Assembly (NCBI GenBank): GCA_024760905.1 | Contig: CM045729.1 | Coordinates: 60,563,580-60,627,579 of the forward strand | Direction: 5' to 3' | Origin: Plotosus lineatus | Lineage: Eukaryota > Chordata > Actinopteri > Siluriformes > Plotosidae | DNA: 64,000 nt | The notes under the pieces: model-generated | Database searches by the model: none | Seen by the model: the letters and a program-made list of their open reading frames with translations, nothing else | What the model was told of the DNA's origin: nothing | Shown here: positions 44,281-55,240 of the stretch, in pieces | Numbering within the stretch: the first letter of the stretch is position 1 | How the letters are laid out: the number at the start of each line of letters is the position of its first letter | Made by a program: the position numbers and the translations under genes

Positions 44281-44590
44281 GTGGGGCTGGTGGTGTTGTG
44301 GTTAGGGTGCTGTGCTCATGATTGGGAGGTTGTGAGTTCGAATCCCATCAAGGCCCTCATTGTGCTAAAACCCCTGGGCAAGGTCTCAACCACAAGTGTG
44401 CCTCTGTTCTCCCAGCAGTATAAATGGGTACCAGTAAATATATATATACTGGGAAGGTCACCTGTGATGGACTTGCATCCCATCTGGGGGGGGGGGTGGG
44501 GTTGAACTCCTGGTTGCTTCATGCTATGGAAACTGGGGATAAGCACTGGCCTGATGAGGCTCGGGTGTAAAAACCCAACAGACTTTACCT
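44281..44590 (+). mobile_element. SINE-A, complete
   Basis: The duplication ACATGTTTACAAA (44268-44280 and 44591-44603) bounds it. A box TGGTGTTGTGG and B box GAGTTCGAATCCC are present. A TA run and a G run are polymorphic-looking additions inside the body. Confidence 0.93.
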
Positions 44591-44603
44591 ACATGTTTAC
44601 AAA

Positions 44604-44725
44604 ACCATTGACATGTTTTTGGGTGGTAAGAGGAAACCAGAGAACTCAGAAGAAACTATTCTGTCCCAGAAAGAACATGTGCAGAAACACCACACAGACA
44701 ATAACCCAAGCGCAGGATTAAAATT
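44604..44725 (-). mobile_element. V-SINE-like fragment
   Basis: On the - strand the central part (GTGTGGTGTTTCTGCACATG, then CTCTGGTTTCCTCTTACCAC) is recognisable; both ends are decayed. SINE-A inserted at its border. Confidence 0.65.
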
Positions 44726-45318
44726 AAAACAAATTTGATTCTGAAAATGTTTTTATTAGTGTTGTTTGTTGTGTTGGTGATTATTATTTCAAAGGCTTTT
44801 TTTTTTAATGTGTGTTGTTGTTGTTGTTGTTGGTGGTGAAATCCTAGAAATGAAAACCCTTCCTTGTCAGGTAATAGAAATGGCTTAATTAGGTGAAGTT
44901 ATTGACATGAATTGATGCTTAAAGTCCTGGAATTATCAACTGCCATTATCAAAAATATTAAACTACAACGGATCTATGTGAAATAAAAAGAAGTAGTGTC
45001 TTTATATGTTGGACTTTGATGCAATAAGACATGACGAAAGAAGGTAAATGTAATCCAATGTGCTGTGTGAGCTTAAAGATCATATGCAGCCAAAGACAAT
45101 GCAAGCACTGTCTCCAAGGCAATCTTGAGTTAAGAAACCTCAATTACTGGGCATATGAGGGAAAAATAAAGCACCCTTTCACAAGATTAACAGCAAAAAA
45201 GTATATGTACATGCTTACAGATTGGAAGGAAATGTTTTATCTTCACTAACCTGTAACTTCAGTGTTTTAGCAGTGGTTACGAAAATATAGAATGAAGGAG
45301 TTTGATGATACATGAGCT
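44726..45318. other. No recognised feature
   Basis: Includes a (GTT)n stretch at about 44810-44835. A short + frame at 45031-45249 shows no coding signature. Confidence 0.5.
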
Positions 45319-45330
45319 TGGAAAAAATGT

Positions 45331-45681
45331 TCAGTTCAATTCAGTTCATTTTCTGTAACCGCTTCATCCTAATTAGGGTCGCGGGGAGGCTGGTGCCCAT
45401 CCCAGCCAACTCAGGGAGAGGGCAGAGTACACCCAGGACAGCTCGCCAGGCCATCGCAGGGCAGAAACACGCTGACGGCTTTGCAGCCTACTCTTGTCGA
45501 AAGTCAGCAATGGTTCTTTTACATGCCTCACACCATAGACAGTGAGAGACATGGCCGGCCTTTGATAACCCAGTTAGCTGCACTGGGGGGGACAGTGACA
45601 ACCTTGTGCAGAGTGGGACTCGAACCCCCAACCTTTGGATCAGCGATCCAGCGCCCTATACCACTAGACCACCACTGCCCC
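45331..45681 (-). mobile_element. SINE-B with L2-like tail, complete
   Basis: The duplication TGGAAAAAATGT (45319-45330; TGGAAAAAAAATGT at 45682-45695) bounds it. On the - strand the head GGGCAGTGGTGGTCTAGTGG and B box GGTTCGAGTCC are intact and the tail is little diverged. This is one of the youngest copies by appearance. Confidence 0.95.
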
Positions 45682-45695
45682 TGGAAAAAAAATGT

Positions 45696-46735
45696 AAGAC
45701 TGCAAAGTAATTTTAGAAAGAAGCACGCACAGCATACACCTTTATATAAAATATTCCACTGCTGTCTCATTTGTGAATAACTATAAACTAATATTATCAT
45801 GACATCATGTGGAAAAATATATTAAAATATCCTTGTTTCCAAACCACACCTATACAATTCCCTTGCCTTAACAGTGAGAGTGACATTTTGTCTTTTTTCC
45901 TTCCATCCATGGAGGAGACCAACATGCTCATTAACATTCCTGCCTTAGGGCATGCTGGCACAGGAACAAGGCAAATGGTCTGGGTGTAAGAATCCTTCAT
46001 TCACAACCCGGGCAGTGCAACAGACTCATGGACTCAACTTGCTCAAGATCACTCAAGCATAATTCACCAAACAAGTGTCTCGCTATATTCCCCCAAGCTT
46101 GTCCAGCCGTGTGCACTCATAATCGGAATGAGATGACAATGTCGAGTTTAGTGTTTAGCTTACAAAAACACCCTTGAAGTAATTTGGAGCTAAATCAGAG
46201 GTTGTAGAGGTTTGGGAAATTAGGACTGCCGCTGCCTTGGTAACAGTATGGGGATCAGTAGTCAGTCTGTTATGATGATGCACTCAAGCGGACATACACA
46301 CAGCAGCGAGGGAAAGTGAAGGCCAGACACTTTCCAACCAACTTATAAATACATTTTTTTCTCCCTGTACTGAATTTTTTTTAATAGGAAAAACACATTA
46401 TCTTTACACATTGATTCTTCAGCTAACAGTATTCCTTGTGTGTTGTGTGGGCGTACACGCTTCATGTCATTCAATCATTGGAACTGTGGGCAAGCTCCAC
46501 TTCTTTTATGATATAAGCAAAGCAAAATCTTCATTGTTAAAGATGTACAGTTTAAGCTGTAAAGATGTAAGTGTCCCAAGTGTCTCATGCCCAGTGTTCA
46601 ACCACAACATTAAGCTGAGCAAAGTGCTTACTGAAGAAGAATTGATGAATGAATGACATTTTCTTTAAAAGAAATAAATTGTGGTGAAGGGCATGACTGA
46701 AACTAAAACTGAGCGGCAGGGGGGGGCAAATACAC
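45696..46735. other. No supported gene
   Basis: An 81-codon + frame (46411-46656) starts with a hydrophobic run (MILQLTVFLVCCVGVHA) that could pass for a signal peptide. It has no recognised family, and neither a promoter nor splice sites are evident. I regard it as chance. Confidence 0.45.
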
Positions 46736-46736
46736 A

Positions 46737-46937
46737 AGTGTTGTCGTGGTTAGCAAGTCTGCCTCACAGAAAGAAAGATCCTGGGTTCGAATACTGGGCC
46801 TCATGAAGGTTTATGTTTAGCGTGTGCATGTTCAACCAGTGCTTGCATAGGTTCCCTTTGGGTTATCCAGTGTCCTCCCACAGCCCAATAACATGCACTT
46901 TAGATTATTTGGCCTTTCTATATTGTCTCCAGGTAGG

Positions 46938-46968
<31 letters not shown>

Positions 46969-47011
46969 TGGCCTGTAATAGACTGGTAAGCGGTTCACGG
47001 TGTAGTAGGAT
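46737..47011 (+). mobile_element. Degenerate V-SINE-like copy with internal GT tract
   Basis: GTTGTCGTGGTTAGCAAGTC and B box GGGTTCGAATAC form the head. The central part is decayed, and a (GT)n tract (46942-46968) sits before a remnant of the L2-like tail (GTAATAGACTGGTAAGCGGT). The next SINE-B interrupts its end. Confidence 0.75.
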
Positions 47012-47024
47012 AGAAGTATAAAGT

Positions 47025-47367
47025 TCAGTTCATTTTCTGTCGTCGCTTAATTCTAATTAGAGTCACAGGGAGGCTGGTGCCCATCTCAGCCAACTCTTGG
47101 TGAGGGCAGAGTACACCCTGGACAGCTCGCCAGGCCATCGCAGGGCGGAAACACGCTGACAGCTTTGCAGCTACTCTTGTCCAAAGACTACAATGTTTCT
47201 TTTACATGAACCTCTCACCATAGACAGTGAGAGACATGGCCGGCCTTTGATAACCCAGTTAGCTGCACTGGTGGGGACAGTGACAACCTTGTGGAGAGTC
47301 GGACTCAAACCCCCAAGCTTTGGATCAGAGATCCTGCGCCCGATACCACTAGGCCACCACTGCCCTC
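47025..47367 (-). mobile_element. SINE-B with L2-like tail, complete
   Basis: The duplication AGAAGTATAAAGT (47012-47024 and 47368-47380) bounds it. On the - strand the head GGGCAGTGGTGGCCTAGTGG and the full L2-like tail are present. It inserted into the 3' part of the V-SINE-like copy before it. Confidence 0.94.
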
Positions 47368-47484
47368 AGAAGTATAAAGTGGTTCATGAAATGAATGAAT
47401 GGATTTAATATCTGCGAAAATCTTTATTCACTTCTATTGCAGATCTGCATTTTCCTTTGTGGTGGCTCATGAGTGTCTGAGATG

Positions 47485-47800
47485 GTCTGGTCTGGTCCCT
47501 TCCGAATCATAGGACAACTCTTGGCAACCTGCCATGAAGGATAATACCTTGATTATCATCTTCATGGAGGTTTTCTTGGCAAGGATAGTGCAGTGGTTTG
47601 CCACGATGCGAACCTACGGGCAATTTATAACAGCCAATTAATTTAGCATGTTTTTGGACTGTGTGAGGAAACCAGAGTACCCGGAGGAAACCCACGCAAG
47701 CACAGGGAGAACATGCAAACTCCACACAGAAACACCCAGGCCGGGAATCGAACCCAGGCCTTCTTGCTGTGAGGCGGACGTCCTAACTACACCACTACGC
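47485..47800 (-). mobile_element. V-SINE-like SINE with BovB/RTE-like tail
   Basis: An 8-bp duplication, CTGAGATG (47477-47484 and 47801-47808), bounds it. On the - strand the head, the central domain and the tail GGTTGCCAAGAGTTGTCC are present. About 20 bases around the CATTGCCTTCTGC joint seen in the sister copies are deleted. Confidence 0.9.
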
Positions 47801-47808
47801 CTGAGATG

Positions 47809-48245
47809 AAACCCTTGAAAATTTTTACAAATGATAGAAAGGGGGGGGGGTATTTCTATAATATTAAATTCCTGTGAAATATTCATGTTAAGATCGGGGG
47901 ATCATTGCACATTACTAACAATTAAAGCAAGGCAGTAAATAAACCCAACGCTCAGGTTAAATCCTGTAATGAAAATATAATGGTGTGTACATGCAGGAAT
48001 ATCCTGCGACTACAGTACACTGGCGGTGTATTACACTTTTTAAAGTAATTCTGCTGCATAAATTCCAGAAGGAGGTAATGTTTACGTCATGACTTACTAG
48101 AGAATCTCATTTATCTTACTGTGTTGTTGTTTGTTTTTAAATGCCTGGAGTGAATTAAATATTCTTTGTTTTCCTTTCCAGTTGCACATCAGGCTGCACA
48201 CCAACCAACCGGTGTGATGAAACTAATGCAATAACATCTGAAACT
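47809..48245. other. No recognised feature upstream of CpG-rich block
   Basis: AT-rich with a G run at 47840-47849; no repeats recognised. Confidence 0.5.
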
Positions 48246-48349
48246 GTAAATAAAGAGACTATTAGCCCCTGAGCCGCGTTTTCTGAAGTGTGTCCGCCAT
48301 TTTTAACCTCAGAAGCCGATATAAAGCGTCCCTGCTTAAAGTGAGGCAA

Positions 48350-48869
48350 CGTGTGAGACACCAGCGGCACTTCACCGCGCGCGCGCGTGCGCGCGCACAC
48401 ACACACACACTCGGGACGGTTTCGGTTCCACGAGTTCGTGGGTGCAGCCTGAAGGACCGGGTGGTTGCGCTCCGCGGAAGGAGCTGATAGAGACAGATAG
48501 AGGGGGGGAGAGAGAGAGAGAGAGAGAGAACGGGAACGGGGAGGGCAAAAGACTGGAAACAACTAAAACTACCCAAACATCTTTTGGACTGCGGGGTGTG
48601 TGTGTGTGTGTGTGTTGAGTGTGTGAGTGTGTGTGTGTGTGTTGAGTGGGTGAGTGTGGGTGTGTTGAGTGTGTGAGTGTGTGTGTGTTGAGTGTGTGAG
48701 TGTGTGTGTGTGTGAGATGGACTGCACAAGTTTAAGCCGGCGCCGAAAGGCATGAGCTGAAGAACCGCGTTGTGCTGGAAGACTCAAAGGATGTCGAGAA
48801 CATGAAGTGGATTTTCAGTTCCGCGGTTTACTTCTGAGCAGAGTTAACAAACTTTTTCGGCGGAGCGAG
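48350..48869 (+). other. Candidate non-coding first exon
   Basis: If transcription begins about 30 bases after the TATA-like box, the exon would run to GGCGGAGCGAG at 48869, followed by GTAAGATCC, close to the consensus donor. It holds (GA)n and (TG)n tracts (48508-48528, 48595-48713) and several ATGs without long frames, fitting a 5' untranslated exon. The start is a guess; the donor is clear. Confidence 0.5.
48595..48715. repeat. (TG)n / TTGAGTG variant repeat
   Basis: TG runs are separated by repeated TTGAGTGTGTGAG units. Confidence 0.92.
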
Positions 48870-49026
48870 GTAAGATCCGCGCGCACTGCATGCGTTTACA
48901 GAGGAAACAGGCTGCAGTTTGTTCTGATACACAACTTTCCCACTCAACACTGGTCCACTACATAACTTTCAGCAAACAACAACAACAACACATGCATACT
49001 GTATATGTCATGATACCGCCCCCCCT

Positions 49027-49072
49027 CTCTCCTTGTATGCGTCTCTCTCTCTCTCTCTCTCTCTCTCCTTGT

Positions 49073-49108
<36 letters not shown>

Positions 49109-49968
49109 CTCTCTCCTTGTGTGTGTCTCTCTGTATCTCTCTTCTCTGTATCTCTCACTCTCTCTCACTCTCCTTGTGTGTGTGTGTCTCTCTGTATCTC
49201 TCTCTCTCCTTGTGTGTGTGTGTGTGTCTCTCTCTGTATCTCTCTCTCTCCTTGTGTGTGTGTGTGTGTCTCTCTCTGTATCTCTCTCTCTCCTTGTGTG
49301 TGTCTCTCTCTCTCTCTCTCTCTCCTCGTGTGTGTGTGTCTCTCTCTCTCTCTCTCTCCTTGTGTGTGTGTGTGTGTCTCTCTGTATCTCTCTCCCCTTG
49401 TGTGTGTCTCTCTGTATCTCTCTCTCCTTTGTGTGTGTGTGTGTCTCTCTCTGTGTCTCTATCTCTCTCCCCTTGTGTGTCTCTCTCTCTCTGTATCTCT
49501 CTCTCTCCTTGTGTGTGTGTCTGTCTGTCTCTCTCTCCTTGTGTGTGTGTGTGTGTGTGTGTCTCTCTCTGTAACTCTCTCTGTATCTCTATCTCTCTCC
49601 TTGTGTCTCTCTGTATCGCTCTCTCTCTCATTACTTGTGTGTGTGTGTCTCTCTCTCTCTGTATCTCTCTCTCTCTCCTTGTGTGTGTGTCTGTCTGTCT
49701 CTCTCTCCTTGTGTGTGTGTGTGTGTGTGTGTGTCTCTCTCTGTAACTCTCTCTGTATCTCTATCTCTCTCCTTGTGTCTCTCTGTATCGCTCTCTCTCT
49801 CATTACTTGTGTGTGTGTGTCTCTCTCTCTCTGTGTATCTCTGTATGTCTCTCTCTCCTTGTGTGTCTCTCTCTGTATCTCTCTCTCTGTCTCTCTCACC
49901 CCAGTCTGTTTCTGTGTCTCTTTTGCTCTCTTTCTGTCTCTGTCTCGCTTTCTGTCTCTGTCTCTCTT

Positions 49969-50006
<38 letters not shown>
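49027..50006. repeat. Satellite-like CT/GT tract with 172-bp duplication
   Basis: About 980 bp consist of alternating (CT)n, CTTGTGTGTG and CTGTATCTCT blocks. A unit containing GTAACTCTCTCTGTATCTC and TCATTACTTG occurs twice, 172 bp apart (GTAACT at 49571 and 49743; CATTACTTG at 49629 and 49801). The tract gives long Leu/Ser/Cys/Val frames on + and Arg/Glu/His frames on -, none of which should be read as protein. Confidence 0.95.
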
Positions 50007-50009
<3 letters not shown>

Positions 50010-51088
50010 TGCTTGTCAGTTTATTTAATATTACTCTGCACACCAGGCTTATGCAAAGTTAATTTAGACACATTCAAATACACGGAGAAACCAATAAATC
50101 AAAACTAAAAATCACAACACTCTTATTATTAAAGCATGGCATCCACACTGCACCTAGTTATTTCCAACACCTATAACACTAAACCCATACTTTTCTGTCC
50201 ATATCACATTATACTCTGCAACCCACGTCTCTAAAATGGATGTTTGAGTTATAATTTGCGTGGCAGCTTCAAGGAAAAGCACCACTGTGTGTGTGTGTGT
50301 GTGTGTGTTAAATTTAATGTGATGCCCAGTTGAGACCATTAGCATAAGAAGAAAGTTCTTAGTGAATTTGCCATTGTGTGAAATGAGGAGATCCAACAGT
50401 CAGAGACAGAGCGAATGAAAGGGTGTAAAGAAATGATGGGCTATTCAGATTATTCAGCCTGGCTTGGTCTCCGGTCATGAGCCTCTGAGACATGGGACGG
50501 CTACATCACTTTCATGTCTTAGGCCTGCCTTTCTGTGCATTACTTTAAGACACTCTCGCTCTTTCTCTCTTTGGTGTGTAAAATTTGATGAACATCAGAA
50601 AAGGGGGACCTCAGAAAACAAACACTAATGCCATCCACAAGGCAGTGAAAGAAGAGCTGTAGAAAATGTAAGTGACAGTTTAGTGAAAAGTCTCTCATCC
50701 TGAAGTACAGAACTTCACTTTATGTGTGTAAAGCAAAGAATAAAGGGTGATGTAATGTATTTGGATGAAGTGCATTGCACTTGCCTCCATCCCTCCTGTG
50801 GTTTGTAAATATTGAGCTGTTTGGTGTTGTTTGGTGCCTGAAAATGGGTCATCATTAATAATGATAAATTAAATAATTTAAAAATGGTACATTTTTAATG
50901 TTGTACTTTATTTGTGTGTGTGTGTGTGTATATATACAAAATGTACATGTAATGTGGGATTTTTTTTTTTTTTTCTTTATATATCGACACTATCGAAAGC
51001 TGATTAAGATTTGATCTTGTTCATTACGAACACCTTCCCGCTGTTTAACTTAGTCTCTGTTGCAAATCCACTCATGGTAGATGTGCCA

Positions 51089-51125
<37 letters not shown>

Positions 51126-52050
51126 GAATGACCAAATGTTCCTTGATTTTTAACTTGCCCCAAACATTTATTGTTGTTCTCCATTGTCGACTTGTTTTTT
51201 ATATATATATATATATTGTTGTGCTGTTTTAACTATTCGGGTTTGGGTGCTTTGCCTTCAGAATTTTGCAAGATGAAGAAAACTTTCATGTTTTCCAGTT
51301 TGTCTGTCCAAGATTTTACCATTGAATATGAAAATGTAAGTATGGAGGCCTGGGAATGCAATTGTACATAACAGAAGTGAAGAATTTTATATAAAAAAAA
51401 AAAACCTGCTCTTCTTGAGAAAGGGTGTCACGTGTAACATATTCCTGTAATGTATTTATTGATTTTCCGATCATGTATCATCCACATAGAATTTTCAAAC
51501 CTAGCATTCTTAAGTTTAGGCCCTGTTCATCCATAGTGTCTGAGTGGCCAGTGGCATTTTTTTCTTTTTTTTTTTTTTTTTTTTTTTTTTTTGTCCATGA
51601 GTTCAACTCGTACCAGAGTTCTTGTGTCTGGGGCAGTGTTAGTGTCAAGATCTCAAATCTATAAGAAGCTATGAGGAGTAGCTGAAGTAAACTCGTATCT
51701 CCATGTGAACTGATGGGACCTCAGGTGATCAGAAAAATAGCAGTGGATATAGTGGTATACAGTTGTGGAAATGGAAAAGTGAGAAGAGTGCCTGTACTTT
51801 ACATGTCTTTATGGCTTCAAGGAGTGCACTTCCAGTTTTAAGCACTGGTCATGGGGCATAGAACAATTCTATCACTCCATCACAGTGACTCATTGCAGAG
51901 GCCCTTCTTCTGGACAACTGCTTGATTCTTATGCGAGTTGCATGGGTTAATAAAGACCACATCACATTCAGTTTTCAGTAATGCAAGTCTGCTTTGCATT
52001 GAGCTGTATCACACCGCACTTTGTTACTGATTATTTCCTATAATATCATG
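50010..52050. other. No recognised gene; homopolymer runs
   Basis: Contains (GT)n at 50284-50309 and 50916-50930, a T run at about 50960, an A run at 51091-51120, and a T run at about 51567-51592. If the promoter call is right, this lies in its first intron. Confidence 0.5.
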
Positions 52051-52052
52051 TG

Positions 52053-52290
52053 TCATGGCAGCATGGTGACCGTGTGATTAGCACATCCACCTATAGTAAG
52101 AAGGTCCTGGGTCTGAGTACAGGCTGTCTCTGTGTAGAGTTTGCATGTCCTCTCTCTACTTGCATGGGTTTTCTTTGGGTAGTCCAGTTTCTTCTCACTA
52201 TCCAAAGACATACACATTAGGCTAAATGGCAATTCCAAACTTCCCCTCAGTGTGGATGTGAGTGTGAATGCTTTTGTGTTGGCCTTGTGT
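52053..52290 (+). mobile_element. Degenerate V-SINE-like copy, tail truncated
   Basis: GGCAGCATGGTGACCGTGTG begins the head. CTGTGTAGAGTTTGCATGTC and GGGTAGTCCAGTTTCTTCTC show the central domain, and GTGGATGTGAGTGTGAATGC leads into a cut L2-like tail. Confidence 0.75.
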
Positions 52291-52925
52291 TTAAAAATGT
52301 GTTAATATTGATTTGTGAACAATCTTTACCTCTTATACATATTCATTGTTGAGCTGTGCAAGATAGGTACATTATTTGTGTTATTACTTGTACAATAACA
52401 GTATCTCTTTCTTCTGTATCGCATGGAAAAAAACTGTGACTACAGTGTCACCGGGGACTCCTTTCCATAGTTAAATATGGCTATATATTTTTTTTTGTTT
52501 GTTTTTCTAAGTAATTTTAAAAATCCCTTTTGCCCTAAACTTAAAATGTAGTGCTTGCAAATATTTCTTCAAAGTTTTTCCCCTGCGTAAGGTCCTACCA
52601 ATAGTTACTAACTCATCATGCTATACAAGCACAAAGTTGTAATAAATGTAAGAAAACCTGCTCCGGAGAATAATGTAGTTAAGCAATAATCAACGGGTTT
52701 TAAACTTGGTTATAATTGCACCTGATAATGAGATGAACTGCAGTACAAGTTAAAGAAGGAAATATACATAATGCAGTATGGGGTTTTTTGTCATACTTCC
52801 AGGTAAACGTCACAAGAATGAATGCAAATAGCAGAAAATGAACCATAATGCTGTTCATCCAGTGTAGTCCAGGTTACCAAAAAGTAGGCATAAAATATCG
52901 AGTAGTTTTTTATTTTTATATATAT
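52291..52925. other. No recognised feature
   Basis: AT-rich sequence; a short TA run precedes the SINE fragment at 52926. Confidence 0.5.
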
Positions 52926-53053
52926 ATCCCTTGCTAAAAGGGTTGTGACTGGAAGGGCATCTGACGTAAAAACCCATGCCAAATCAAATGTGCGAATCAG
53001 ATGATTTGCTGTGGCGACTCTCGAGAATGGGGAAAAAGCCGAAAAGAAAAGAA
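52926..53053 (+). mobile_element. SINE-B RTE tail, 5'-truncated
   Basis: Only the RTE composite tail is present (CCCTTGCTAAAAGGGTTGTG, GGAAGGGCATCTGACGTAAA, GATGATTTGCTGTGGCGACT), ending GCCGAAAAGAAAAGAAG. It starts almost exactly at the switch point between body and RTE tail. Confidence 0.88.
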
Positions 53054-53059
53054 GCTAGA

Positions 53060-53385
53060 TAGAGATATCTAAGTAGTAATGAGGAACACGGTGAACATTT
53101 TAACTTGCAACTAAAGACAAACACAAGAATTAACAGGGCTTTAAATTAATTTAAAATTGAAATTGCCACTGTTGGGCCCTTAAAGAAGTCCCCATAACAC
53201 TTAACTGTTTAGTTGTATAAATTAAGAGTGCATCAGTCTAGATAAAGGCATCTGCCAAATCCCTTAAATGTAAACCTAACTAAAAGTGGCAAACCTTACC
53301 AGTACCAATGAAAGATTCTTTGAGGCCTGCCTTAGCTGTAGCTTAGTTTTTACTTGCTTGCTTAAAATGAGTCATCTCTGCATTC
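53060..53385. other. Mostly unrecognised; SINE-C tail piece
   Basis: AAAGGCATCTGCCAAATCCC then TTAAATGTAAA at 53242-53273 resembles the SINE-C 3' tail. The rest shows nothing recognisable. Confidence 0.5.
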
Positions 53386-53393
53386 ATTTAGAC

Positions 53394-54735
53394 TTGGGGT
53401 CGGCAACCCATGGCTCGCCATTCGGCTCTTTAGCACCACCCTAGTGGCTCCCTGGAGCTTTTTCATAAATGTTATGAAAATGGAAAAAGATGATGTGGTT
53501 TTTTTTTTTTTTTTTTTTTTTTGAAAAAAAAAAGTTTAATATTGTTTCTGTATGAGGACAAGCCTGACACACATTCGTAACGTTTTCCAAGGTTTTAAAA
53601 GTTTGTATATAAAATATTAATGCTACATTTCAACATTTTCTGTCAATGAAGATTTGCATCATAGCCTGCGACACGTTGCTAGGCAGGTTTCTGTTGTAAA
53701 CAAACTGGGGGGGGGGGGGGGTCATGGGCCATGGATCCCAAAGGAAAAAAGAGAAAGATAGTTGATGAGAACAGGATTCAAGGAAGAATGGACCGAATCA
53801 TTTGCTTTCATTTCCAATGTGGAAGGATTGCCTTTTATGCTTTGTAATGAGAAGCTGTCAAATAACAAAGAGTAATTTGGAAAGACATTTCCAGGGAAGG
53901 CGTGCTAAGTTTGCAGCCGACCACCCAGTTGGGATTGACAGGAAAAAGTGTGATTGCAGTATTACTGGACAAATTACAGGAGTGCAAAGATAGATTTAAG
54001 AAGTGGATTGCATCTCCAAACCTCACTTTTCCTGCTAGTTTTGTTGCAATCCGAGAGATAATAAAGTGTGGAGATGGTGATCACATGAAGGATTCATTCA
54101 TTAAAATATCAGAGCACCTATTTTCAGACTTCAAAAACAAAACCGAGATAATACAGAAAATTAAAGACATGCCTCTCCGCAAAGACAGTGAAGGAAAGGC
54201 CATTAAAATACAGGCAACATCATCAATCGGCAAATTAACAACATTAATTCAGGTCCAGCATACATCAGGCCCCCGTTTTTTTTCTGATGGTTCAGTTCCA
54301 GCCCTTCTCGCAGATCAAGAAAATCCGTGAGTTATAGGTGCGGTTTTAAAACCCTATCTATATTACATGCACTAAAATATGCTTCTTAAACGCATTCTAT
54401 AGACAGTCTTGCTCATTAATACAGTAATAATGTAGTAAACTGTAGCAATGTAATAGAAGTTAAACTTAAAGCACCAAATATCATATACCAGAGTAGTCAC
54501 ATGGTGTCGTTCTCTCCAGGCTGCACTGCAGGGAAAGTAAACATTTAATCATGAATGCTTATGTATTTGTAGCCTACTTAGTCATTTTGATAGTAGGCTA
54601 GTATACACTTACAGCCTGTGTTGCCTTCATATAAATCACGTATGAGGGCTTTATTTGTTTGCAGCTCCAGACAGATTTGTTTTTAGTTTTTTGGTCCAAT
54701 ATGGTTCTTTGAACATTTTGGGTTGCTGACCCCTG
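53394..54735 (+). mobile_element. hAT (Charlie-like) transposon, internally deleted
   Basis: Ends TTGGGGTCGGCAACCC and, inverted, CAGGGGTCAGCAACCC form a 16-bp terminal repeat. The flanking 8 bases are ATTTAGAC (53386-53393) and ATCTAGAC (54736-54743), one mismatch apart. The 1,342-bp interior encodes part of a transposase related to the one domesticated in GTF2IRD2-like proteins. An autonomous member would be considerably longer, so most of the catalytic region is missing. Confidence 0.9.
53735..54330 (+). pseudogene. hAT transposase remnant
   Basis: Translating across two frameshifts gives a zinc-finger-like N-terminal part (WTESFAFISNVEGLPFML, C..C spacing, SNLERHFQG). After a further shift at about 53930 come AVLLDKLQECKDRFKKWIAS, FVAIREIIKCGDGDHMKDSF and ISEHLFSDFKNKTEIIQKIK. 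The last part, open from 53902 to 54330, ends in unrelated C-terminal sequence, consistent with an internal deletion joining distant parts. Confidence 0.8.
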
Positions 54736-54743
54736 ATCTAGAC

Positions 54744-55238
54744 TCTTAGTCATCTTTGAAATGTATCACCAATATTTACTTGTGTTTTATTTTTCTTCTC
54801 ATGACACTTTTTAGAATGATGCCATTGCTTAACTCATGAAATTATAAAGTAATAACTGTTCCAGTCTGTTTGCATGCATCAATGGCTGCAGCAAACTGTT
54901 TTTACCTGCAACGTTGTTTCATAACTGACAACCTGTGGTGTCTAAATGGTATTGGGTAATGTGCAATGGAGAGGGAAACACCGGCCTAAAGACAAACAGA
55001 AGTTGTCACAGTACTGAAATTTTAAAGAAGCTTATGCTGGCATTGTTGTTGAAGACAGATTTAACTTGTTTACTTAATCTTTAATAATGGTCATTTTATG
55101 AATCGGTACCGTAAATAAAGTATATAATGGCTTGTTATTGAAAAATCTCTTGTGATCAATCACACTGTGTATACATGAATTTAGCCTAACCTGCTGGAAA
55201 TATAGTGATGTAATAATAAAACCATGCTTGTTTTAGTA
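54744..55238. other. No recognised feature
   Basis: AT-rich, no coding signature. Confidence 0.5.
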
Positions 55239-55240
55239 TA

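Larger units (their letters stand above)
48250..48900 (+). promoter_or_regulatory. CpG-rich promoter candidate
   Basis: CpG density rises sharply against the AT-rich surroundings (GAGCCGCG at 48270, a CGCGCGCG run at about 48376-48397, GCTCCGCGGAAG, GCCGGCGCCG, TTCCGCGG, GGCGGAGCGAG). A TATA-like GATATAAAGC lies at 48318-48327. The block ends in a strong splice donor. These are features of a vertebrate promoter plus first exon. No coding start is evident, so the gene cannot be named. Confidence 0.6.

Noticed and set aside
46411..46656. 81-codon frame with a signal-peptide-like start
   Set aside because: No family, promoter, splice sites or conservation evidence; hydrophobic starts of this length arise by chance.
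48890..50108. A 390-codon Ser/Leu/Cys/Val frame and long Arg/Glu/His frames on the other strand
   Set aside because: They come from the CT/GT simple-sequence tract; open only because the repeat lacks stop codons.
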